In this document: positions 55,510 to 64,000 of the stretch, one piece after another
Numbering within the stretch: the first letter of the stretch is position 1
Layout of the letters: every line of letters begins with the position of its first letter
NCBI GenBank assembly: GCA_946902985.2
Contig: OX336389.2
Location: 344,694,444 to 344,758,443, forward strand
Length of the DNA: 64,000 bases
Direction of reading: 5' to 3'
Source: Meconema thalassinum
Taxonomy: Eukaryota; Arthropoda; Insecta; Orthoptera; Tettigoniidae
Made by a program: the position numbers and the translations under genes
Notes under the pieces: model-generated
Seen by the model: only the letters and a program-made list of their open reading frames with translations
Told to the model about the DNA's origin: nothing
The model's database searches: none

Positions 55510-55685
55510 GTTAATCCTGTGATCATGAGCCAAGGGACCTTCATTTTACGTGGAATCCGAACCACAGGACATGGCATTTCACTTCGAAAATCTCACATGC
55601 AATGACCGGTAATCGAACCTGGTCCACCTTGGTGAGAGGCGAATAGCTTGACCGCTGAGCAACATGCACCATTTGGTGTATTCCT
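55510..55685 (-). mobile_element. tRNA-derived SINE, second family (reverse)
   Basis: On the reverse strand, TTGCTCAGCGGTCAAG (A box) and GGTTCGATTACC (B box) are spaced as in a tRNA, followed by an unrelated body with GGTTCGGATTCC. Differs from the SINE at 3193 and 61,342. Limits approximate; target duplication not found. Confidence 0.65.
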
Positions 55686-55689
55686 TGGA

Positions 55690-58600
55690 ATACACGGTAA
55701 GACAGAGTAAGGTTTTGCTGCTTTTTGCTTTATTTCATTCCTTCCTTTTTCGCAAACACCAACAGTGATTTCCTGTTTTTTCATGTTTATGCACTTTGCT
55801 TATATTACCTGTAAGTCTGTTCTAGATATATATCTTCCATGATCAACCTAGTGTCATCTAGCAGCGAATCTCAGAAGTTCCTCAATTTTTCCATGTAGAA
55901 GAGGACTTCCTTACCAATCTAGCCATCAGATCTCGTCGCTATCGCCAGCTATCATCTCCGTGATCAAGAGTACTTCGTCTACATCCCATCCACCAGGCTT
56001 CACTAGTGACGCCTGCTATCAACTCTTTGAAGACCATTTCATCAAGATACTTAATTTTTGTAATGTTTTTTATTCTTATGTATATTCCTTTGTCTCCTAC
56101 CCCCACTCTTTTTCCTTCCTAGGTCCCTCCGCGCTTCGTTGAGCTGGTCTCACTTGTGCTTCAGTCGTCAAGACCTCCAGTTGGAGCCTAACTAGGGCTC
56201 GTCTCCTCTCCTCGAGAGACAAACTTTTGAATCGGACGCCATGTTCAGATCTTAACTAACGGTCGCCTGGATTGCCTACCACGGAAATGAGCTAAGTACA
56301 ATGTTCTTCTTATTTTAATCGCTTTTAGTTAGCTATAAGCTTTTAATACCGTTCTATAGACAGTGAGAAGTTGCTAAATGCTCTGCAATTGCAATCTTCG
56401 AGGGATTTTCGATGTCAGGCTTTGTCTATCTAAGACAGCTAATCTTGCAAAACGAAGCAGCATTTCTTGTACATGTTAACTGAGAATGAGCTCTCACACC
56501 GTGGGATTCTTATTGAACTAAATACTGTCTATAGAAAACTTTGCTCGTTCCACCGCTGGACTTTATTTACCCAATTCAACAGTTATGATTGTTCTGGAAT
56601 TTTCTACGCCAAACAATTCATCCACAATCTAAACCTTCTAGTATTTTCCACTCACATATGGAAATACTTTTTCTAACCAAGGAATTTTCTTTATGAACAG
56701 CTAATCAACACCTAATTTGTCTTCCTTCGTGGGGATTCGTCCGCTGCATTCCACAATAACCTACAAATTTTTCAACTCAATAGACTCTCTCAAACTAAAA
56801 TGCAACTAGTTATTTTACACCACCGCAATAACTGTCCTTTCTATAAACCTTCTGTGCTACAATAGTGAACTTTTCAACCACGTCAATAGACTATAGTGAA
56901 ACCAGTGCTCGTTCAACTTCGCATCCGCGCCGCGCTCGTCCGAGAAAAATAAATTAGGCCAAGAACTTTCTCCACAAAGTTCCTATTTCCTCTTCCTCAA
57001 CCACTCTTTACTAACAAATTAGGTTAATCTTTAGATTTATGTCTTTTTCAATGAAGCCTCGCCAAACCATAGGCGCCCTCCCAACTTTTCTCCATTTATA
57101 ACTTATTCACTCCGTTTAAATATCAGCAGTTAGAAACTGCATATTAATCAATTTTCTTTTCTTGCTAGTACAGGTTTTGTTTATGTTCTAAGTACTCAAC
57201 TTTTCATTAATCTCGTTGATCCAGGTTTCACGGAAGGGTAACTTGCCCTATTTTTCCTCGGGATCCTGTTTAAACATAGAAGTTATAGAAACTTCTTCTT
57301 AATTTTTCTCTTCAGGTTTCAGAATAAGTGACCTGCCCTATTTGTATAAATTAAAATCGTAATTACTGCATTAATATAAGAAGTTATAGAAACTTATATT
57401 TAATTTCTCTCTCCTTTTTTGTTGTTATAATTTCGAAGCTGTTATTTGTTCATACTTTTAAGATGCCCATACAGGAATTCTTAAAGTACACGCATTGTAC
57501 CTGACCTATTGTTTAACTTTGATTACGTTAATTATCTTTAAATTTTGAATTTGTTAATCTTAGCACCATTTTAAAATCTTATGCAGATTTTAGTGCTTAT
57601 AAAAGGTTCCAAACCAAAAATTGTTAATTGCTTAGTGCAAACTTTAAATAATTTAGAAGGTCTGAGACCTCAATTGTTTAAAAATCAAATTATACATTTG
57701 TTAAATTGATCATATTCAACGCATTGTTAAATAAATCAAACTATATCCTTTTGCTTCATCATTTTCTATAAAATAACTATTAGGCAAGATCCTATCTTCC
57801 CCGACTCTTCATATAGGCTTACATTTAAAAACTCACAAATCAATTTAATAACGGTTCCACTATTTGTTGCATTTGAGCAAGAACTCTTAGTCACAAACTT
57901 ATTAAAGCCTCTCTTAACTTTGATAGCTAATTCTAACTAGCCAGTAAGGCAAGTATAGCTCGCTCCGCCAGCTTCCTGCTTGTTGAGTTTTTCTCTACAA
58001 CTTATGGTTGGTTTTCCAAATTTAAGTTTTTCTCATTGTCTAAACTTTTCGTCGGCGCATGCTGGGTAAAAGCTTACCCATTCTTAAATGGAACTATTGG
58101 TGCTCTTACCAAAATTATTTCCAAGGGTATAATTGCCTCATTGCTACTCTTCCTGGAGACATTCGGTCGCTCCTTAGAAATTCTACAATTTCAAGAACTA
58201 AAACATCACGGCCAATTCAAATTGTTTGCATTCTTCAAAATATGTGTTTAAAACAAACTCCTTTGAAGGGATACATAGTAAACTCATCATTTCTTTCTTT
58301 GCCAGACCACCACCCTTCCACATAGTAGCCGAATCTTGGCTTGGAAGGGAAGGTACTATCAAATCTCGCCGGCAAATAGCCCAAGCTCCAGCCACATTTC
58401 CCGTTAGCTACGGCTAGGTCCATACCTACTTTAGGTGTTTCACGGGCTTTGCGGTGACACTCGTCTCTAAACATTGCCTTTATTTGGTGTTGGACTCTCG
58501 TCCTATTATTCACACTTGTTCCTTAGTCCGAAACCCACTTCCCTTAACTTCTCTCTTCGTCTTCCGTTGTGGGTAAGGTTAATTCCTAGCAAAAACCTAC

Positions 58601-59110
58601 CCACCATTGCCTTTAAGAATATTAAATATGTGGTTGTTTTGCGTAATAAAGTATGTATTTTTGTTCACTAAGCATCAATTTAATTGCTTAGTTGTAGGCT
58701 TACGCATATTCACACACATAAGAATGCTGCCTTTGAGTTAATAAAAATGTTGAATACAAATTACCATATCTTTTGTTCTTTATTCTTAGTCATTCCCTGT
58801 CTAACCTTATTTTTATTTTACCTTAATATACGTACGGCTTGTATTTTTAGCCAGTAGGCCTATAGTTATGGTGTATGCTGCCTTTGATCTAAGGATAAAA
58901 ATGATGAGCAATCAGGCTGCAATATAATATTTTATGTTGGCGTATATTCCTAGCCATTTTAAGTATCAAATTACTATGATATTTTGAAATATGTATTTCG
59001 TCGTAAGTTCCATTTAGTATACCGTTCGCCTAAATGTTCAAAAGTACCTCTTTTACTTGTATCTCGTCGTACGTACGTACATCATCCTTGCGTTCGTATA
59101 CGTCAAACTC
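55690..59110. other. Interior of the 4.6-kb TIR element, noncoding
   Basis: AT-rich, with only short ORFs of no recognisable family on either strand. No second mobile element was identified inside apart from the SINE. Confidence 0.5.
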
Positions 59111-59207
59111 TCCTCCTTGACGTGCACTACCAGGCGTAACTAGTCGCACCAAAAGCCGCATTTTGCTCCCATCCAGTCGGCATGCCAGTATTACCTAGAG
59201 TTCAATG

Positions 59208-59998
59208 GGTACATCATCTGTGAGAGGGAAGAAGACAAGGGGCGTGGCTGATCCATCCTCCCGTGGCGGATCTTTCCAGCGCTGCCAACCTGCCCCAGGA
59301 CAACGGACCAGTCCCCAGCAGAAGTGTTCAGTGCAATGTTATTGCTGTGGCGTGTTAGGCCACAAGAGTAGTGAGTGCCGTTTGCGCGGATGCGTGTGTT
59401 ATGTTTGTGGAAAAAGAAACCACATTAGCAAAATGTGTAAGGCGAGGATGAGTGGTAAGTCACATCAATCTCCTAGAAATAAAAACAGAAGTGTGCATAA
59501 TTTTGTAGGCCAAGTTGACACTGAATCTGAGGACATATTAACTGATGTTCCTACCCTATTTACTATGCATGAAAACCAACCTATTAACCATTTAAGTACT
59601 GTTGAACCATTTAAAACCAATGTACTGGATGAAAACAGACCTGTAACCTTTGAAATTGATACTGGTGCCTCAGTCAGTGTGGTTTGTGAAACGTTTTATT
59701 GGAAAAATTTTAAGAATATAAAGTTACAGCCTACAAGTCTACGCTTAAGTTCATACATCAATGCTCCCATTGAGTTGGTTGGGGTAATTACTGTAAATGT
59801 TAATTACAGAGGCATTGCTAAAAATCTGGAATTGTATGTAATTAAAAATTGAGCTAATCCCTTGTTAGGTCGAGACTGGATCATGGCATTAAATGTTCAG
59901 ATTTCACCTGCAACGGATGAGCAGTTATTTGCCACTGAAGATGTTGGCAATGAATCTAGTATGCCTAGTGATAACGTTAAACCAGAATTGTTACTATA
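59208..59998 (+). pseudogene. Nucleocapsid and protease of K02A2.6-like gypsy
   Basis: Two zinc knuckles appear: CYCCGVLGHKSSEC and CYVCGKRNHISKMC. The protease follows with FEIDTGASVSVV (catalytic DTG) and, after a TGA at 59,850-59,852, NPLLGRDWIMALN, the usual end motif. The apparent ATG at 59,205 is formed by the last three bases of the inserted TIR element and is not the native start. Confidence 0.85.
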
Positions 59999-60022
59999 AG
60001 AGGTAGTTAAAAATACCCTGAG

Positions 60023-60803
60023 GTGTTTACTGACAAACTAGGTCAGTGTACGGCTGAACAGGTTAGGCTAGTTATGAAAGAGAATAGTGTACCTAAGTAC
60101 TTTAGGCCTAGACCATTACCTTATACTTTGAAAGCTAAGGTTGAAAAGGAACTTGAACGGTCAGTTGAAGCCGATGTATTGTATCCAGTTGAAAGTAAGT
60201 TCAGAATACGGGTCGCCTATAGTACCTGTTCTGAAGAAAGATGGAAGTATTCGAAATTGTGGTGACTTTAAGGTTACTAATAACCCGCAGTTAGTTGTAG
60301 ATCGTTACCCTATACCCAGAGTTGAGGATCTCTTTGCTGAACTACAGAAAGGTGAATCATTTAGTAAAATTGATTTGACCCAAGCTTACATGCAGTTAAG
60401 ACTGGTTGAGACCTCACAAAAATTGTGGACTATCAGCACGCATAAGGGTTGTTTTTCTTTTAAGCGTATGCCTTATGGTATTTCTAGTGCTGTGGGTATC
60501 TTTCAGAGGGTTATCGAGCAGGCTTTACAAGGTTTACCTGGTGAGAAGGTTTTTCTTGATAATATCATTGTCAGTGGACCAGATACTAAAACTCACTTCA
60601 GCAGGCTTGAAGGAGTGTTTGACAGACTAAAACAGTATGATTTTACAGTTTGGCAGAATAAGTTTCAGATTTTTGTACCAAAGTTAGAATTTTTGGGTTT
60701 CACTATAGACAAGAATGGTCTTCATACTTCGGAAGCTAAGGTAAAAGCAATTGTAGATGCGCCTGTTCCTAAGAATGTGACTGAAACTAAATCCTTTTTG
60801 TGA
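60023..60803 (+). pseudogene. Reverse transcriptase of K02A2.6-like gypsy
   Basis: The first segment (PKYFRPRPLPYTLKAKVEKE) shifts frame near 60,200. The second carries VPVLKKDGSIRNCGDFK, VDRYPIPRVEDLF, FSKIDLTQAYMQL and MPYGISSAVGIFQRV. The palm reads FLDN near 60,551 where YxDD is expected, so the second catalytic aspartate is lost. It ends at a TGA at 60,801-60,803 within the usual SFLG motif. Confidence 0.88.
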
Positions 60804-61341
60804 TTAGTAAATTATTATGGAAGGTTTGTGCCTAAACTGTCTACGGTGTTAACACCTTTGTATAACCTGTTAAAAAAAGATTCTGACTTTGTATTTGATC
60901 ACACATGTATGCAAGCATTTAAGGACATTAAGAAGCGTTTGTCTTCAGCCCTAATACTAGCATATTACGACCCAGATGCTCCAATAGTGTTAACTGTTGA
61001 TGCGTCTAGTTATGGGTTAGGCTGTGTTCTTAGCATAATTACTAAAGGAGGTATAGAAAGACCAGTGAGCTGTGCCTCACGAACACTTAACTCAGCAGAA
61101 TCTCATTATTCTCAAATTGATAAGGAAGCAACAGCGATTGTTTATGGCGTCAGAAAGATTCACGAATATCTGTATGGCACACACTTTACTTTAAAATGTG
61201 ATCACAAGCCATTATTGAGTATTTTGGGCCCAAAAAGGGGTTGCCTGTGTTTGTAACAAGCAGATTGCAGGGATATGCATTATTTTTATCTGGTTATGAT
61301 TTTGACATCAAGTGTGTAAATTCCAATGACAATGTAGCTGA
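60804..61341 (+). pseudogene. RNase H part of K02A2.6-like pol
   Basis: Reads VNYYGRFVPKLSTVLTPLYN, LTVDASSYGLGCVL, SHYSQIDKEATAIVYGVRK and LKCDHKPLLSILG. A frameshift follows near 61,235. RNase H coding reaches NDNVAD, where the SINE has inserted, and resumes for a few codons after 61,567. Confidence 0.85.
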
Positions 61342-61566
61342 GTCTGGCTGCGTGGCTCAGGGGTAACGTTCTCGCTTGCTGAGCCCAAGGTTGCAGGTTC
61401 GAAACCTGGCGCAGTCAGCTGGCATTTGAGGGTGCGCAAATGCGAGGGAGCCGTGTCAGTACATTTACTGGCACGTTAAAGATCCCCTTCGGGGCAAAAT
61501 TCTGGCACCCCGGCGTCTCTAAAAGCCAGGGTAGTTAAAAGGGACGTAAAACCAATAACATTATAT
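61342..61566 (+). mobile_element. tRNA-derived SINE (forward)
   Basis: Same family as 3193-3433. A box TGGCTCAGGGGTAACG and intact B box GGTTCGAAACC. Flanked by a 13-bp duplication, ACAATGTAGCTGA (61,329-61,341 and 61,567-61,579). Inserted into the RNase H coding region. The 3' end is AT-rich (ATAACATTATAT) with little tail. Confidence 0.93.
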
Positions 61567-61592
61567 ACAATGTAGCTGATGCACTATCTTGA

Positions 61593-62780
61593 TTGCCTTT
61601 GCAAGTTCCTAATGTGGAAACTAATTCCGATCTGTCACCCCTAGGTACATATTTAAATTTTATTAATGAGAGTTCAGTACCTGTTTCTTGTGAGCAAGTC
61701 CGAGTGGAAATTCAGAACGATCCACTTTTGAAACGAGTTTATGGCTACGTAATGTATGGATGGCCAACTTATTTGCCTCCTTCTGACCATGATTTATCAC
61801 CGTTTTTCCAAAGCAGAGAGGAAATAGCTGTTGAACAAGGTATTTTAATGTAGAGTTACAAGGTAATAATTCCTGGTAGTTTACGTAACTGTGTTTTGAG
61901 AGATATGCATGCTAGTCATTTAGGCATCGTTAAAATGAAATCTGTAGCGAGAGTTTATTTTTGGTGGCCTTATATTGATCAGGAAATAGAAGACCTTGCC
62001 AACAGCTGTACATCCTGCCTATTGGAGAGATGTAATCCACCCAAAAGTGAACTAGATCTTTGGCATTATCCTGATAAACCGTGGGAAAGACTACATCTTG
62101 ATTATTTGGGGCCATTTAAAGGAAAAATGTACCTACTAATTGTAGATGCTCATTCTAAGTGGTTAGAAGTATTTGAGACTAGTTCCACTTCTGCACACTT
62201 AGCTATTGTTAATTTACGCCATCTTTTTGCCCGTTTTGGTTTACCTGTGTCAGTCCGTAGTGATAATGGACCTGCATTTAATTTGGCAGAGTTTAACGAA
62301 TTTTTGGTTAAGAATGGTATTAAACATACTTTCTCACCTCCATACCACCCTCAGAGCAATAGTCAGGCTGGAAACTCAGTCAAGTATGCTAATATTAAAC
62401 TGAAATGTGCTTTTAGAGATAATGTTAGAGATGTTTCAGTAGCTTTGGATAGAATATTGTTCGATTATCGGAATTCTGTACATTCCACTACTAATGAGAC
62501 CCCAGCCAAACTAATGTTCAATAGATCACTAAGAACAAGATTTGATCTTTTACGACCAAGCTTCAGGAGGGTAGTGGAGGCTAAGCAGGATAAGCAGAAA
62601 GCTTATGCCAAGGGCAGTAAATCACGTGTCTTTCATGTTAATCAATCCGTACTAATTAGAGATTATAGATCTCAAGGTAAATGGATTGAGGGTACTGTGA
62701 TTAAACAACTAAGTACTATCATGTATCTAGTTAGAATAAGAGGCATATTGATCAACTCATTGCAATTGATGCTCAGGTGA
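61593..62780 (+). pseudogene. Integrase of K02A2.6-like gypsy
   Basis: The 61,593-61,853 part is the RNase H-integrase linker (ELRVEIQNDPLLKRVYGYV-like, ending in a TAG at 61,851). The 61,896-62,780 segment holds the HHCC zinc domain (HASHLG, CTSCLLERC) and catalytic core with LHLDYLGPF and VRSDNGPAF. The third acidic residue is missing: SNSQAGNSVK stands where the catalytic Glu is expected. A C-terminal SRVFHVNQSVLIRDYR module follows. Confidence 0.88.
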
Positions 62781-62992
62781 GCGAGCCGACTAAGGAGTGC
62801 TCAGGTCATTCAACTGAAAGTTTATCATCTCAGTCAGCTGAGCAGGTTGATGTACGTTCAAATTTGACAGCTTCACCATCAGCTGTTTTTACTAGACAGT
62901 CTAGCCACCCTAATAATAGTTCTCCTGCAGGGCGTTCTCAGAGACGTTACCCTGTACGCGAGTTGAAACCTGTTGAACGTCTTGATTTGTGA
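62777..62992 (+). pseudogene. Pol C-terminal tail
   Basis: Ser/Gln-rich, ending RRYPVRELKPVERLDL, the standard C-terminus of this gypsy group. It lies in a different frame from the integrase, so a frameshift separates them; not an independent gene. Confidence 0.75.
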
Positions 62993-63075
62993 TTTGATTT
63001 GTCATTTTTTATTGGTGTTCTTAGTTGTAAGTTGATTATTGATTGATTCTTTTTTTTTGTATATGTTTGTTATTT

Positions 63076-63087
63076 AAGAGGGAGGAG
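63076..63087 (+). other. Polypurine tract
   Basis: AAGAGGGAGGAG immediately before the TGTAATATATG start of the 3' LTR. Confidence 0.85.
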
Positions 63088-63347
63088 TGTAATATATGTA
63101 CTCTTTGTATATTTATATGTATAAGTTGGTACTTGTGGGTGAATAAATCTTATGGGCCGTGACGCAATCCCCCATTCCCCTTACCCTGGCTGTACAGGTG
63201 TTCAGGCGACTTTTCGAGAAGCCACTTGACTGTGTGTCTTGACTGTGGACTTCACTTCCTCAACAGTTCTCGCCTGGTCTAGCGTGCGGGCTATAATATG
63301 GTCTACTTATTTATTCCCCTTGTGGAAGAGACGTCTCGGACGTCACA
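63088..63347 (+). repeat. 3' LTR (260 bp) of K02A2.6-like gypsy
   Basis: Begins TGTAATATATGTACTC and ends CGGACGTCACA, the latter shared with the 5' remnant at 53,819-53,829. Includes GAATAAATC near 63,143 as a possible polyadenylation signal. Confidence 0.82.
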
Positions 63348-64000
63348 TTATCTTCTCTAAAATTTCGGAAAATATTGACAGTAGGATAAATAGGGCTGTT
63401 CTGGGGCAGGGGCTATTGCGCAAGATGGCGGCCGCTTGAATCCATCCCCATGCTGGTTGTATAAATGGGGCTAATGCGCAAAATGGCAACTAAAAGTGGC
63501 GGCCAAAGACAATGCACAGCAGTTAACATAGCAAGAGGGAAGTTGTGTGCAAGTATCTTTAGTCGGTCAACCAAAAAATGTGGTGACTAGCGGGACAGTG
63601 AGGGTAGAATTATTTATTTATTATATTACTTAATATTTAATTTATTTTTAGCACAGGGCTAATACACAAAATGGTTACTGCACACAACCACTTACACATA
63701 TGGCATGCTAACCTAACCTAACCTATCCAAACCTAACCTAACCTAACCCACACAAACCACATTTAAATATTTAAATTAATACATGTAACATTTTCTATTT
63801 TTACATTTTTTATATTTTACACTTAAAATTTTATATTTTCCAAAAACAGTAAACAACAAGGTCACATACAAAACTTAACCTAACCTAACCTAACATAAAA
63901 GTAAGACCAAATATGAAAGCAAAAAGTGAGAGCAAAAAAGTGTGAGCAAATATAAAGGAAAAAGTGAGAGCAAATGTGCGAGCACAAATATCAAACTTAG
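63348..64000. other. Right flank: repeated ATGGC motif and AT-rich tail
   Basis: GGGCTATTGCGCAAGATGGC (63,411), a near copy at 63,471 and a more diverged one at 63,657 form a spaced triplicate. The remainder is AT-rich with tandem AGTGAGAGCAAA-like words near 63,926-63,980. Confidence 0.5.
63709..63751 (-). repeat. Short CCTAA (TTAGG) runs
   Basis: AACCTAACCTAACC-type runs here and at about 63,876-63,893. The unit equals the common insect telomere repeat, but the runs are only three to four units and interrupted. Confidence 0.7.

Larger units (their letters stand above)
54606..59207. mobile_element. 4.6-kb TIR DNA transposon, nonautonomous, unknown superfamily
   Basis: Inverted ends begin CATTGAACTGTAGGT at left and CATTGAACTCTAGGT at right (reverse strand), each soon followed by TACTGG. 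An 8-bp duplication, GGTACATC, lies at 54,598-54,605 and 59,208-59,215 and splits the gag gene. A ~38-bp subterminal direct repeat (TTGACGTGCAC...CACCAAAA) is at about 54,684-54,722 and 59,117-59,155, and the terminal motif recurs internally near 54,728. No transposase is recognisable; ORFs are short. An 8-bp duplication suits hAT or P-type elements, but the end sequence does not decide. Confidence 0.78.
53790..63347 (+). mobile_element. Decayed K02A2.6-like Ty3/gypsy element
   Basis: Order is 5' LTR remnant, PBS, gag, zinc knuckles, protease, RT, RNase H, integrase, C-terminal tail, PPT, 3' LTR. Two elements interrupt it: a 4.6-kb TIR element (54,606-59,207) and a SINE (61,342-61,566). Many stops and frameshifts, plus lost catalytic residues in RT and integrase, mark it as dead. 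Without insertions it would be about 4.7 kb. The gag style, protease, and RRYPVRELKPVERL tail fit the K02A2.6/Mag-like group. Confidence 0.88.

Noticed and set aside
59205..59207. ATG at 59,205 as start of the zinc-knuckle/protease ORF
   Set aside because: The three bases are the end of the inserted TIR element; the gag frame originally continued from upstream.
63709..63893. Chromosome end (true telomere)
   Set aside because: Runs are short, broken and followed by ordinary AT-rich sequence.

Overview
The window is eukaryotic and almost entirely built of transposable elements. It most resembles a large, repeat-rich insect (arthropod) genome. The evidence is several Ty3/gypsy elements, a Jockey-type and other non-LTR elements, a hAT element with a ZMYM1-like transposase, tRNA-derived SINEs, an AT-rich background and short CCTAA/TTAGG runs at the right edge. 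No intact host gene is evident. The only possible host coding remnants are a decayed SWIM zinc-finger/YqaJ-like gene at 48.6-50.6 kb and one exon-like ORF near 29.6 kb. The species cannot be named from the sequence.

Layout. 0-1.4 kb: decayed gypsy pol (+). 1.5-8.3 kb: copy A of a long dispersed repeat, carrying a SINE and a 2.9-kb unidentified insert. 8.3-11.0 kb: decayed CsRn1-like gypsy (-). 11.4-12.1 kb: Mutator-like MITE with 144-bp inverted ends and a 9-bp target duplication. 12.5-15.1 kb: two non-LTR fragments. 15,129-29,021: young 13.9-kb LTR retrotransposon with very long LTRs (3.9 kb and 2.9 kb, the latter internally deleted), ATAT target duplication, a coiled-coil-rich gag and a nearly complete pol. 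30.2-33.1 and 47.6-48.3 kb: copy B of the long repeat, split by a 14.4-kb composite insertion. 48.6-50.6 kb: SWIM/YqaJ remnant interrupted by a LINE tail. 50.6-53.8 kb: decayed LINE (-) with a SINE inside. 53.8-63.3 kb: decayed K02A2.6-like gypsy split by a 4.6-kb TIR element and a tRNA-SINE. 63.3-64 kb: AT-rich flank with a thrice-repeated motif and CCTAA runs.

The most notable system is the composite at 33,136-47,583. It is flanked by a perfect 14-bp target duplication. Each end is a tandem array of a 253-bp unit, and the two arrays are in opposite orientation (9 and about 13.5 units). Every unit contains a sequence that folds as a type III hammerhead ribozyme: GUC cleavage triplet, 5-bp stem I, CNGAUGA core, 6-bp stem II, GAAA, and stem III. 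The one core departure is C instead of U at position 4. A TATA box lies about 44 nt upstream of each predicted cleavage site. This resembles the metazoan retrozyme class of ribozyme-bearing tandem retroelements, but with inverted flanking arrays around a full-length Jockey-type LINE. A 3.6-kb hAT element with an intact transposase ORF sits inside the LINE ORF1. The nesting order is long repeat, then array composite with LINE, then hAT.

All alignments, LTR comparisons and RNA folds were made by eye. No database search, folding program or assay was run.
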